Assembly (NCBI GenBank): GCA_035527455.1
Contig: DATLAN010000118.1
Span: 1-16,530, forward strand
Direction of reading: 5' to 3'
Length of the DNA stretch: 16,530 nucleotides
Source of the DNA: DATLAN01 sp035527455
GTDB lineage: Bacteria > Planctomycetota > Planctomycetia > Pirellulales > Thermoguttaceae
This document shows, piece by piece, positions 1 through 6,952 of this stretch. The notes under the pieces are model-generated. The model searched no databases and had not been told where the DNA came from. It saw only the letters and a list, made by a program, of their open reading frames with translations. Made by a program: the position numbers and the translations under genes. The stretch's first letter is position 1. Every line of letters starts with the position of its first letter.

Positions 1-1391
1 TTGTCGGGCGAGTGGAGTTCGGTCTTCGCGGCGTATTGCACCTGCCACATGCCAGCCTGCACGTCGAAGGGCCGGCCGATCGCCCGGGTTTCGGTTTGCA
101 GGGCGTCCAATGTCCGCTCGAGGACCAGGGCCTTGCCCTGGCCGCCGTGTCCGGGGGCGTCCAGCCGAACGACGCCGGCGGTCTGCCAACCGGCCAGCGG
201 CGGCTCGGACTGGAAACCTTCGGCGAAGGCCGCCGGCTGGACGCTTGCCTTGACGGTCACGTCCGCCCGCATGTCGGAAATCAGCAGCTCGGGTTTCTTC
301 CCCGTGTCCGATTCGACGTTGAGCATCAGCTCGATCAGCTTGACCGGGTCGTGCCACGCGGCGTCGTTCGCGCCGCCCCAATGTTCCCCGCCGGCGATTT
401 CGGTCGGGATGATCTCCACGTCGTGCCACTTGCCGTCGGCGCTCAGGGCAATCCCTTTGCGTTGGTGGCACTGCCCGGTGCCGTCGACCAGGCGCAGGGC
501 GTAGGACTTGGCGGTGGTCGAACGCAGCTTCATGCGAATGGCGTTCATCGCCTCGACGTTCAACTGCGAGAAGGACTTTCGCACGCCCACGTACGCGCCG
601 CCGGCGGTGAAATCGGCGTGCAGCCGCATGGCGTATTTGCCGGCCTCGGGTTGATCGGCCACCAGGTCGAGGCCGCCTTGGGCGCCGGCGAACTCCTGGC
701 CGAGATTGAACCCCCAATCGATCTCGCCCGCCTGGAGCATTTCGTCCAATTGGATGGTCTTGGCGACGGAGGTCGCCGTTTCGTCGCTGGGATAGAACCG
801 CACGTCGCTGAACAAGAGCGTGCCCTGCTCGCCGCCCATGGCGCGGGAAGCCAGGATCGCCAGGCTCGGGCTGGAGGGGAGTTCTTTCTGGTGCCGTTGG
901 GCGTCCTGGACGCCGTCCCATGTCTCGTAGCGCGTGACGATGTCCAGCGCCTCGGGCGTGCCCATCTTCTTGAAGAAATCTTCGACGGGCAGGACGATCT
1001 GCTGCCAGCCGCCTTTCTCGTTCAGCCGGAGGTTGAGTTGGTGGACCTGGTTTTCGGCGTCCATCAGCCGGATGGGCAGGCGCTCGGAGCCGGGCGGCGA
1101 GTTCACCCAGAAGGTCAGCGTGTCCAGCGGGGCCTTCGGCAGGGCGATCTGGGCCTGCACGTAGTTGCCGCCCTGGGTGAAGTCGCCGTAGAGGCTCAAG
1201 ACAGGCTGGTCGCGAAAAGGCTCCGGCGCCACCTCGAACTTGCCCCGGGCCCCGGGAAATTCCGGCCCGTTGCCGAACTCCCAGCCCTCCAGCGGCTTCT
1301 CGGCGTCGATCAGCAGTACCGGCTCCCGGCAAAACGCGGCAGCGGCCATGGCGGGAATCAGCAGCGCGGTCAGGATGGTTCGTTTCATCAT
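1..1391 (-). CDS. Secreted protein with repeated jelly-roll-like (carbohydrate-binding-like) domains, C-terminus beyond the left edge
   Basis: Reading leftward from an ATG at 1391, the frame stays open for 463 codons and runs off the window, so the stop is not seen. The protein starts MMKRTILTALLIPAMAAAAF, a typical Sec signal peptide. Residues about 25-200 and 218-380 are two copies of the same beta-rich domain. Compare 'YGDFTQGGNYVQAQIALPK' (68-86) with 'HADFTAGGAYVGVRKSF' (258-274), each followed by a segment on residue changes in the polypeptide and then 'GGWQQIVLPVEDF' or 'GKWHDVEIIPTEI'. A third unit seems to begin near residue 390. Such folds are common in non-catalytic carbohydrate-binding modules of planctomycete secreted enzymes; a catalytic domain may lie past the edge. 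An alternative start is the next codon, ATG at 1388. The upstream GGGGAA may be a weak ribosome binding site. It is divergent from the glycosidase at 1628, which fits a glycan-degradation role. The exact function is unknown. Confidence 0.8.
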   Translation of the reverse strand, partial: MMKRTILTALLIPAMAAAAFCREPVLLIDAEKPLEGWEFGNGPEFPGARGKFEVAPEPFRDQPVLSLYGDFTQGGNYVQAQIALPKAPLDTLTFWVNSPPGSERLPIRLMDAENQVHQLNLRLNEKGGWQQIVLPVEDFFKKMGTPEALDIVTRYETWDGVQDAQRHQKELPSSPSLAILASRAMGGEQGTLLFSDVRFYPSDETATSVAKTIQLDEMLQAGEIDWGFNLGQEFAGAQGGLDLVADQPEAGKYAMRLHADFTAGGAYVGVRKSFSQLNVEAMNAIRMKLRSTTAKSYALRLVDGTGQCHQRKGIALSADGKWHDVEIIPTEIAGGEHWGGANDAAWHDPVKLIELMLNVESDTGKKPELLISDMRADVTVKASVQPAAFAEGFQSEPPLAGWQTAGVVRLDAPGHGGQGKALVLERTLDALQTETRAIGRPFDVQAGMWQVQYAAKTELHSPD

Positions 1392-1421
1392 GGAACGGTT
1401 CCCCGGTGGTTCGAGTTGGCC

Positions 1422-1509
1422 GTGGAAAAAGGGGACAGGCACCGAGCCGGCAGCGTTCCTTCGCAACTCTCACGCGGTTTGCGGCTCGGAGCCAGTCCCC
1501 GTTTTCCAC
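1422..1509. repeat. 88-bp imperfect inverted repeat (REP/RAYT-like)
   Basis: The left arm 1422-1440 (GTGGAAAAAGGGGACAGGC) pairs with 1491-1509 (GCCAGTCCCCGTTTTCCAC) at 17 of 19 positions. The stem continues inward, 1441-1450 with 1481-1490, at about 8 of 10, leaving a loop of about 30 bases. It sits between two divergent genes. From memory, GGGGAC-AGGC/GCC-AGTCCCC palindromes are dispersed in planctomycete genomes and resemble substrates of REP-associated Y1 transposases; no such transposase is in this window. Confidence 0.75.
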
Positions 1510-1627
1510 TCGCCGCTTGCAGCTCGCGTTGGTAGTATGGTCTATTGTTGTCGAAGCAGAACCGAGAAACAAGTCGTCCTCGGGCCGCGGTTGCAAGCCC
1601 CGAATGGACCGAGTGAAAGTCGCCGCC

Positions 1628-2770
1628 ATGAAGAAAACCTCGATTGTCGTCTTCCTGGTCAGCCTGATCGTCTCGCTCGCACTTGCTCAGCCTTGCCTCT
1701 CGCAGCAGAAGCCGGCGGAGGGCGTCGGTTCGGAGCCCGAGAATCTGGAGTGGATTCGGCCGAGTCGGGATAGGACGCACTTCGTTGCTTCCCCCTCGGG
1801 CCGCAAGTTCGTGGTGTGGGGAGTCAACTACGACCACGACGACGCCGGAAGCCTGCTCGAGGATTACTGGCACGAGCATTGGGAAGTCGTGGCCGAGGAT
1901 TTTCGGGAAATCAAGCAGTTGGGCGCCAACGTGGTGCGGATTCACCTGCAGCTCGCCAGGTTCATGAAGACCCCCGATCAGCCCGACAAGGCCGGCCTCG
2001 AACGATTGGCCATGCTCGTGCGGCTGGCCGAGCGGACCGGACTGTACCTCGACGTGACGGGGCTGGGCTGCTATCACAAACAGGACGTGCCGGCGTGGTA
2101 CGACGCCTTGGAGGAGGACCAGCGCTGGGACGTCCAGTCGCGATTCTGGCGGGCGGTGGCCGAGGTCTGCAAAGACAGTCCGGCCGTCTTCTGCTACGAC
2201 CTGATGAACGAGCCGATCCTGCCGGGGCAGAAGGCCGAGACCGAGTGGCTGGCCGGCGAGTTCGGCGGCAAGTACTTCGTGCAGCGGATCGCCCTGGATC
2301 TGGCCGGCCGCACGCGAGCGGAGGTCGCCGCTGCTTGGGTCGAGAATCTGACCACGGCGATTCGCCGGGTCGACCGGCGCCACATGATCACCGTGGGCGT
2401 GATCCCCTGGGCGTTGACCTTCAAGGGCGCCAAACCGCTGTTCTATTCGCCCGAGGTCGGCGGGCCGCTGGATTTCGTCAGCGTGCATTTTTATCCCGAG
2501 AAGGACCGGGTCGACGACGCACTGGCTGCGTTGAAGGTTTACGAGATCGGCAAACCGCTGGTGATCGAAGAGACGTTTCCGCTGCGTTGCAGCGTCGAGG
2601 AGTTGAAGGCGTTCATTGACGGATCGCGCCAGCACGCCGACGGGTGGATCAGCTTCTACTGGGGCAAAACGATCGAAGAGAACCAGCGCCAAGGTGACCT
2701 GAAAGGGGCCCTGATCGCACAATGGTTGCGGGCGTTTCGGTCGATGTCGCCTCGTGGGGGAATTCCCTGA
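1628..2770 (+). CDS. Secreted GH5-like (cellulase-superfamily) glycoside hydrolase
   Basis: The 380-residue protein begins with a Sec signal peptide (MKKTSIVVFLVSLIVSLALA, cleavage near residue 20-26). The rest reads as a TIM-barrel glycosidase of the GH5 type (clan GH-A). Strand 1 is 'FVVWGVNYDH' (61-70), followed by 'LGANVVRIHL' (98-107). The acid/base glutamate lies in 'DLMNEP' (Glu195), and the probable nucleophile in 'LVIEET' (Glu314 or Glu315). 'VSVHFYP' (284-290) is the usual strand before the nucleophile. It should hydrolyse a beta-linked glycan outside the cytoplasm; the sugar cannot be told from sequence. In-frame upstream starts exist (ATG 1604), but ATG 1628 puts the signal peptide at the N-terminus. 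It is divergent from the carbohydrate-binding-like gene and followed by a separately promoted oxidoreductase. Confidence 0.85.
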   Translation: MKKTSIVVFLVSLIVSLALAQPCLSQQKPAEGVGSEPENLEWIRPSRDRTHFVASPSGRKFVVWGVNYDHDDAGSLLEDYWHEHWEVVAEDFREIKQLGANVVRIHLQLARFMKTPDQPDKAGLERLAMLVRLAERTGLYLDVTGLGCYHKQDVPAWYDALEEDQRWDVQSRFWRAVAEVCKDSPAVFCYDLMNEPILPGQKAETEWLAGEFGGKYFVQRIALDLAGRTRAEVAAAWVENLTTAIRRVDRRHMITVGVIPWALTFKGAKPLFYSPEVGGPLDFVSVHFYPEKDRVDDALAALKVYEIGKPLVIEETFPLRCSVEELKAFIDGSRQHADGWISFYWGKTIEENQRQGDLKGALIAQWLRAFRSMSPRGGIP

Positions 2771-2775
2771 ACGTT

Positions 2776-2803
2776 TTGAGGAGCGTCCCGCTTGCGGTAT
2801 AAT
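2776..2803 (+). promoter_or_regulatory. Sigma70-like promoter for the oxidoreductase gene
   Basis: A perfect TATAAT lies at 2798-2803 with TTGAGG at 2776-2781, spacer 16. It begins 5 bases after the glycosidase stop and about 128 bases before the GTG start at 2931, implying a leader of roughly 120 bases. Confidence 0.6.
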
Positions 2804-2917
2804 GCGACTCTGGGGGAACACCATCGGGCGGTCGATTCGGAAAGGCGTCGAAGAAGAGGACCTGCACCGCTTCGGCGGCCGCTTTCCCTTCCGTCAACGC
2901 AATACGCTCTCAGCGCA

Positions 2918-2924
2918 AGAGGAG
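2918..2924 (+). promoter_or_regulatory. Ribosome binding site that fixes a GTG start
   Basis: AGAGGAG lies 6 bases before the GTG at 2931. The frame is open further upstream, but only this start has a strong Shine-Dalgarno and puts the Tat motif at residues 9-14. Confidence 0.8.
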
Positions 2925-2930
2925 AACGAC

Positions 2931-4214
2931 GTGAGAACGAACAGATTCCTGGGCCGGCGGCGTTTCCTGAAGAGGGCGGCCGCCGCCGCCGTGAGCGCGC
3001 CGTGGATCGTGCCCTCGTTGGCCTTGGGCCGCGGCGGCGTGGTCGTGCCCAGCGAGCGGATCCTGCTGGGCGGCATCGGGATCCGAAACCGCGGAGGATA
3101 CGTCCTCAGTACCATGCTGCCGCAGCCCGACGTGCGGTTCGTGGCGATCGCCGACGTTCGGGCCGATCGTCGGGCAGCCGTCAAGCAGATGGCCGACCGG
3201 CACAACGGCGACGACCGGTGCGCCGCCTATCGCGACTTCCGCGAGTTGCTCGATCGCGACGACGTCGATGCCGTGTTGATCGCCACGGGCGACCGCTGGC
3301 ACGCCTCGGCCTCGATGCTGGCGGCCGAGGCCGGCAAGGACGTCTATTCGGAGAAGCCGTGCGCGATCTCCATCGAACTGGCCCAGCGGCTGGCCGATTG
3401 CATCCACCGCACCGGCCGGGTGTTTCAGGCCGGAACGCAACGCCGCAGCATCTCGAATTTCATCCACGCCGTGAAACTCGCCCGGACCGGGCGGCTCGGC
3501 AGGCTGCACACGCTCCATGCGTCGATCTACCAGTTGAGCGACAGCCACGACTGGCTTCCGGCCCAGCCGGAACCGCCGCGCGACGTGATCGACTGGGACA
3601 TGTGGCTGGGGCCGGCGCCGTGGCGGCCTTACAATCAGCGGTACGTCGACGGCGGATGGCGCGGCTACTACGACTTCGACTCCGGGGCCAAGCTCCTGGA
3701 CTGGGGAGCCCACACGGTGGACCTCTGCCAATGGGCCAACCAGGCCGACGAAACGACGCCCGTCGAGTACGAACCGTTGGACGTCGAGGGCGATAACGCG
3801 ATCGCCTGCCGATACGCCAACGGGGTGAAGCTGATTCTTCGCCGCACGGGCTGGCTGGGATTGGGAACCTGCCCGGTCCGGTTCGAGGGCGACGAAGGCT
3901 GGGTCGAGACGGGCGACACGGGCCGGATCGACGTTTCGCTCGACTCCCTTCGCCCCGAACTGCCCGCGCCCACCTTGGCGGGAACCTCGACCGACACGCA
4001 CGTCCGCGATTTCTTCAACGCCGTGAAGACGCGCGGCCGCACGGCCGCCAACGCGGACGTGATGCGCAAGTCGCACATCGCCTGCCACGCGGCGGCCATT
4101 GCGTGGAAGCTCGGCCGAAAACTCCGCTTCGATCCGGCTCGCGAAGAATTCATCGGCGACGACGAGGCCAACCGCATGCGGTCCCGGCCGATGCGCGAAC
4201 CGTGGACGGTGTGA
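2931..4214 (+). CDS. Tat-exported Gfo/Idh/MocA family oxidoreductase
   Basis: The protein has 427 residues. The N-terminus MRTNRFLGRRRFLKRAAAAA carries a twin-arginine motif (RRRFLK, 9-14), then a hydrophobic stretch to about residue 32, so it is predicted to be exported folded. The Rossmann fold follows with 'GGIGIRNRGG' (47-56), 'VAIADV' (71-76) and 'AVLIATGDRWH' (114-124). The family's 'EKP' motif is at 141-143, where Lys142 is the usual catalytic lysine, and 'LLDWGAHTVDL' (255-265) is the family's dinucleotide/sugar-site histidine segment. Family members oxidise or isomerise sugars, inositols or aminosugars with NAD(P), and exported forms may keep a bound cofactor. The substrate is unknown. 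The nearby glycosidase suggests work on released sugars. GTG is chosen because of the ribosome binding site at 2918-2924. Confidence 0.9.
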   Translation: MRTNRFLGRRRFLKRAAAAAVSAPWIVPSLALGRGGVVVPSERILLGGIGIRNRGGYVLSTMLPQPDVRFVAIADVRADRRAAVKQMADRHNGDDRCAAYRDFRELLDRDDVDAVLIATGDRWHASASMLAAEAGKDVYSEKPCAISIELAQRLADCIHRTGRVFQAGTQRRSISNFIHAVKLARTGRLGRLHTLHASIYQLSDSHDWLPAQPEPPRDVIDWDMWLGPAPWRPYNQRYVDGGWRGYYDFDSGAKLLDWGAHTVDLCQWANQADETTPVEYEPLDVEGDNAIACRYANGVKLILRRTGWLGLGTCPVRFEGDEGWVETGDTGRIDVSLDSLRPELPAPTLAGTSTDTHVRDFFNAVKTRGRTAANADVMRKSHIACHAAAIAWKLGRKLRFDPAREEFIGDDEANRMRSRPMREPWTV

Positions 4215-4356
4215 TGGGCGTCGGTTGACCCGAGAAGTTCCGCCGTTTGCAGGGTTCATCGAAGCAGGACCCCCAGACCAACGACGGATCCCCTGTCGAG
4301 GGAACGCTCACGTTGGGACCGCGGGAAGGGCTTTTCTTGGCGGCGTTGTGATTGCT

Positions 4357-4386
4357 AAGCCGCGAGCGGCTTTACGCCGTAGGCGT
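4357..4386. repeat. Two adjacent short hairpins, AAGCCG-CGAG-CGGCTT and ACGCC-GTA-GGCGT
   Basis: AAGCCG (4357-4362) pairs perfectly with CGGCTT (4367-4372), and ACGCC (4374-4378) pairs with GGCGT (4382-4386). The first is related to the 21-base repeat at 6926 and 13147, which also carries AAGCCGC-GCGGCT-type arms. Confidence 0.6.
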
Positions 4387-4398
4387 TTCACACCGAAG

Positions 4399-4424
4399 CC
4401 CAGGGTCGCGCAGCGCACCCTGGG
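4399..4424. repeat. Hairpin repeat CCCAGGGT/ACCCTGGG
   Basis: A perfect 8-bp stem (4399-4406 with 4417-4424) encloses a 10-base loop that is itself part-palindromic (CGCGCAGCGC). It looks like a REP-type intergenic element; from memory it recurs in planctomycete genomes. Confidence 0.65.
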
Positions 4425-4446
4425 TAACGGTCGAGCAAAACAACAT

Positions 4447-4463
4447 CAACCCCAACGGGGTTG
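4447..4463. repeat. Hairpin repeat CAACCCC/GGGGTTG
   Basis: A perfect 7-bp stem (4447-4453 with 4457-4463) has a 3-base loop. No T-run follows on either strand, so it is not a standard terminator. Confidence 0.6.
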
Positions 4464-4499
4464 CACCACCGCGTGACGCCATGTGGAACGCTTTCCCCC

Positions 4500-4525
4500 G
4501 GTTCCCAAGCTGGAGCTTGGGAACC
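4500..4525. repeat. 12-bp perfect palindrome GGTTCCCAAGCT/AGCTTGGGAACC
   Basis: The arms 4500-4511 and 4514-4525 are perfectly complementary with a 2-base centre. From memory, this TTCCCAAGCT-AGCTTGGGAA palindrome is a multi-copy intergenic repeat in planctomycetes and some cyanobacteria. Confidence 0.7.
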
Positions 4526-4567
4526 AGATGGGAGTGAGTTTCTGAGTCGCAAACGCCTATCGGAGGG

Positions 4568-4792
4568 TTATGCGGGAATCTCGCGGACGTGTAGAATCTC
4601 GCTGGTGGCGACCGGCCGAATATCGCCCGCTTCAAGCGTGACCACGGCGACAGTCGCTCCGCTGCCTGCGACGAACTCGACTTCGAAACCGTTCCCGCCA
4701 TCGTACACGTGCACAATCGAGCCGACGTCACCGGACTGAAGGCCCTGATCGGGCAACGATCGCACCAACACTACCGTATCGTGCTCATTCAT
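4568..4792 (-). CDS. DUF4926-like small protein, possible partner of the upstream DUF6883 protein
   Basis: The protein has 74 residues: MNEHDTVVLVRSLPDQGLQS followed by a small beta-barrel-like sequence with 'GDVGSIVHVYDGG', 'FEVEFV' and 'LEAGDIRPV'. This matches my memory of DUF4926 proteins, short SH3-like barrels. Its ATG (4792-4790) overlaps the last bases of the upstream gene (shared ATGAATGA, 8-base overlap), so the two are very likely translated together. An earlier in-frame start would add 27 arginine-rich residues read from the neighbour's sequence and is unlikely. DUF4926 genes are often found beside DUF6883 genes. An antitoxin or immunity role is an inference and not shown here. 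Confidence 0.75.
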   Translation of the reverse strand: MNEHDTVVLVRSLPDQGLQSGDVGSIVHVYDGGNGFEVEFVAGSGATVAVVTLEAGDIRPVATSEILHVREIPA

Positions 4793-5135
4793 TTTCTGGC
4801 TCTTTATCGGGATACGCCGTAACGAGTCGCGGTTGCGGCGTCGCTGTCTCGGTAATCCACACGGACCGCACATGGACGAGGCTGCCGTTGGGAGACTCCA
4901 GCCGGCCCCGTACAGTATATTTTACGCCAAACTCCGTGACTTCGTCAACATAGTCGGAACTCTTGCGTACGATATCGAGGAGATCGACGCCGAGTTGATC
5001 GGGATTGTCGGGATGGTATCCGAGTGACATGAACCATCGCGCTTTGGGACTGCCCACAGGATGAGTCACGTTCAGAAGATACTGGGTAAGCTTCTCCGGC
5101 GGGATGAAGGCGGACTGAGCGTTTGGAATGGGCAT
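4785..5135 (-). CDS. DUF6883-like protein
   Basis: The 116-residue protein begins MPIPNAQSAFIPPEKLTQYL. The features I recall for DUF6883 are visible: 'IPPEKLTQYLLN' (11-22), 'GSPKARWFMSLGY' (28-40), 'YTVRGRLESPNG' (about 73-84), 'VRSVWI' and the closing 'PRLVTAYP'. The same domain occurs as a C-terminal module of some toxin-like and phage-head proteins, so a toxin or effector origin is possible but unproven. There is no signal peptide. The start at 5135 is preceded by AAGGAA at a rather long 10 bases; the longer frame to 5195 adds residues unlike the family. It overlaps the DUF4926 gene by 8 bases. Sixty-six bases separate it from the phosphatase gene upstream, with a weak hairpin (5162-5179) in the gap. 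Confidence 0.75.
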   Translation of the reverse strand: MPIPNAQSAFIPPEKLTQYLLNVTHPVGSPKARWFMSLGYHPDNPDQLGVDLLDIVRKSSDYVDEVTEFGVKYTVRGRLESPNGSLVHVRSVWITETATPQPRLVTAYPDKEPENE

Positions 5136-5161
5136 ATCGTGCAAGTTCCTTGACTCACGCT

Positions 5162-5179
5162 TTCCCTGACAGCAGGGAA
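5162..5179. repeat. Small hairpin between the phosphatase and DUF6883 genes
   Basis: TTCCCTG (5162-5168) pairs with CAGGGAA (5173-5179) around a 4-base loop. There is no T-run after it on the minus strand, so at best it is a weak attenuator or RNA processing site. Confidence 0.35.
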
Positions 5180-5201
5180 CTCGAACGCGGGTCACAAGCG
5201 G

Positions 5202-6884
5202 CTATGGGCCGGAGATCTCGCTCTTTCTGACCACTTGGGTGTGGATCAACTCGTCGTCGATGCTGTAGATCCGATACGTCACCTCCGGGTCGGGCTTGAG
5301 CGTGTCGAACGTGAGTTGGCCGAACGAACACTTCTCGTTGTACCCGAACAGCGAGCCGGGCATGACGCCGTGGGTGTGGACGTTGGTCAGCCGGGAACTC
5401 TCGAATTCGTAGAGCGGATAGGCGCCCTCGCGCTCGATCCGCCACAGGTCGGAACGATGCCGGTCGGCCGAAAGCAGGATCACGCCGTCGATCTTCTCCT
5501 TGGCCAGGAAGGAAAAAATCTCCTGCCGCTCGGCCTGGAACCCGCGCCACGTGTCGAGGCTGTCGCCCTTGGCCTCCAGCACCCAAGGCACCGAGGAGGC
5601 CAGCACCTTGAACGTCGCCTCGGACCGTTCGAGTTCCTTAAACAGCCAGGCCTTCTGTGCCCGGCCCAGCATGCTGGGGTTCTCCAGATTCGGACTGTCG
5701 CGATAGAAGCGGCAATCGAGCATGAAGAAGTCGACCTGGCCGATGGAGAAGCGGAACCAGCAGCCGGGCTGGCGCTCGCCGCCGCCGTAGGCCGGGTTGT
5801 TCCAGTTGTCGCGGAACACCCGCCAGACCTCCGGCTTCCACGCCGGCTCGTCGATCTTCGAGCCGTAGACGCAGTCGTTCACGCCGAAGTCGTGGTCGTC
5901 CCAGATCGCGAAGACCGGCGTCGAGGCCACGAACCGGCGATACTCCGGCCGCGACTGCCGGCGATAGTACGTGTAATGCTGCACGTCGGGCCGCGTGGGG
6001 TTGTCGATGTAGACGTTGTCGCCCAGCAGGAGGAACGCGGTGAGGTCGTGCGAGGCGACCGTGTTCCACATGCCCTCGTGCTTCGGCGTGTAGCCGGCCC
6101 CGCCGCCGAAGCCGACCTGGAATCGGGCAGGCTCGCCCTGCGGCGGGAACGTGCGGAACGATGGAAACTGCGACCCGAGTTGCGATTTCCCCTTCAGCAG
6201 CACGTCGTAATAGTAAACCGTATCGGGCTGGAGCCGCTCGACCTCGGCCACGGCCGTGAAGTCGCGCTCGGCCTCGGTGAACACGGTGGCCGACTTGATC
6301 GGATCGCTCAGGTCCCCGGGATGCCTCAGGAGGACCTGGACCGAGACCTCCTCGGCCGTGCGGACCCAGAACTTCGCGCTGCGATCGGTCACGCATCCGA
6401 GCATCGGCCCGTGGATCAGCTTCTCGGCGTGCGCGGCCAGCAGCTTCTGGAATTCCGGGTGTTCGGCCAACGGTTCGAGCAGACCGCGGGGCCCGGCGAC
6501 GAAACGCCCCGGCGGCAGTCCGGCGGCCAGCGCCCGTTGCATCGTGGCGACGGCCTCCTCCTGTCTGCCCAGATGGGCCAGGGCGATCGTCAGGTTGTAG
6601 AGCGATTCGAGGTGGTTCGGCTCGATTTCGAGGATGCCCAGGCAGCGTTCGACGGCCAATTCGGGATCGCCGTCGATGACGGCGAGGATCTGTTCCTGCC
6701 CGATGCGTTTGGTTTGGCCGGAGAGAGTCGGCTTCTTTTCCGGTTTCTCTTTGGCGGCGCGTGGTTGCTTATTGTTTCTCGGCTGGGCGCCGAGGGCCGG
6801 GTCGAGCGTGAAGACGAGCGAGAAGAACAATGCGGCGCCGGCACATAGGGCCGGCAGGAGCGAACGGAGCGGATAGCGTTGCAT
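5202..6884 (-). CDS. Secreted TPR-PhoD fusion, metallophosphatase-like (alkaline phosphatase D family)
   Basis: The protein has 560 residues. Residues 1-33 form a Sec signal peptide ending 'DPALGA'. A lysine-rich linker follows, then about two TPR repeats (62-122, 'CLGILEIEPNHLESLYNLTI'). Next come a PhoD N-terminal beta-sandwich (about 155-248, 'KFWVRTAEEVSVQVLL', 'LQPDTVYYYDVLLKG') and the PhoD metallophosphatase domain (254-545). Metal-site motifs are 'LLLGDNVYID' (285-294), 'WDDHDFGVND' (328-337), 'FFMLDCRFYRD' (386-396) and 'LLSADRHRSD' (470-479). Family members hydrolyse phosphodiesters or phosphomonoesters at the cell surface. The first motif, usually a Ser/Cys-containing 'xSCQ', is here 'GFGGGAGY' (258-265), and 'SGDxH' is 'SADRH', so activity may differ. 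The start at 6884 has AGGAGA 6 bases away; the longer frame from 7001 reads through a dispersed repeat. Confidence 0.88.
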   Translation of the reverse strand: MQRYPLRSLLPALCAGAALFFSLVFTLDPALGAQPRNNKQPRAAKEKPEKKPTLSGQTKRIGQEQILAVIDGDPELAVERCLGILEIEPNHLESLYNLTIALAHLGRQEEAVATMQRALAAGLPPGRFVAGPRGLLEPLAEHPEFQKLLAAHAEKLIHGPMLGCVTDRSAKFWVRTAEEVSVQVLLRHPGDLSDPIKSATVFTEAERDFTAVAEVERLQPDTVYYYDVLLKGKSQLGSQFPSFRTFPPQGEPARFQVGFGGGAGYTPKHEGMWNTVASHDLTAFLLLGDNVYIDNPTRPDVQHYTYYRRQSRPEYRRFVASTPVFAIWDDHDFGVNDCVYGSKIDEPAWKPEVWRVFRDNWNNPAYGGGERQPGCWFRFSIGQVDFFMLDCRFYRDSPNLENPSMLGRAQKAWLFKELERSEATFKVLASSVPWVLEAKGDSLDTWRGFQAERQEIFSFLAKEKIDGVILLSADRHRSDLWRIEREGAYPLYEFESSRLTNVHTHGVMPGSLFGYNEKCSFGQLTFDTLKPDPEVTYRIYSIDDELIHTQVVRKSEISGP

Positions 6885-6925
6885 GGGGGATCTCCTGATG
6901 GATGAAGTTGTTGTTGGATTCGTGG

Positions 6926-6946
6926 GTTGCGAAGCCGCAAGCGGCT
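6926..6946. repeat. 21-base dispersed palindromic repeat, copy A
   Basis: GTTGCGAAGCCGCAAGCGGC plus T is exactly repeated, in inverse orientation, at 13147-13167. The inner AGCCGC/GCGGCT arms form a short hairpin. It lies in the 68-base gap between the methyltransferase-fusion stop and the phosphatase start. Confidence 0.8.
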
Positions 6947-6952
6947 GGATTT

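Larger units (their letters stand above)
4215..4567. other. Gene-free spacer with a cluster of palindromic repeats
   Basis: This 353-base gap lies between convergent genes (the oxidoreductase to the left, the DUF4926 gene to the right). Short open frames here are arginine- or proline-rich and run through the palindromes, so I do not call them genes. The right half, 4357-4525, is a string of five hairpins listed separately. I see nothing definite in 4215-4350 and no classical terminator with a T-run. Confidence 0.7.

Noticed and set aside
12..1535. Long open frame on the plus strand opposite the secreted jelly-roll-like protein
   Set aside because: The minus-strand frame has a signal peptide and repeated domains; the plus frame has no recognisable family and runs across the inverted repeat at 1422-1509.
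2910..4259. Open frame antisense to the first oxidoreductase
   Set aside because: It mirrors codon bias of the real gene (GC-rich third positions) and has no family motif or ribosome binding site.
4352..4537. Short reading frames in the palindrome island
   Set aside because: They run through five palindromes and have no ribosome binding site or family resemblance.
5235..6848. Open frame antisense to the phosphatase gene
   Set aside because: The sense frame has all PhoD motifs and a strong ribosome binding site; the antisense product has no motif.
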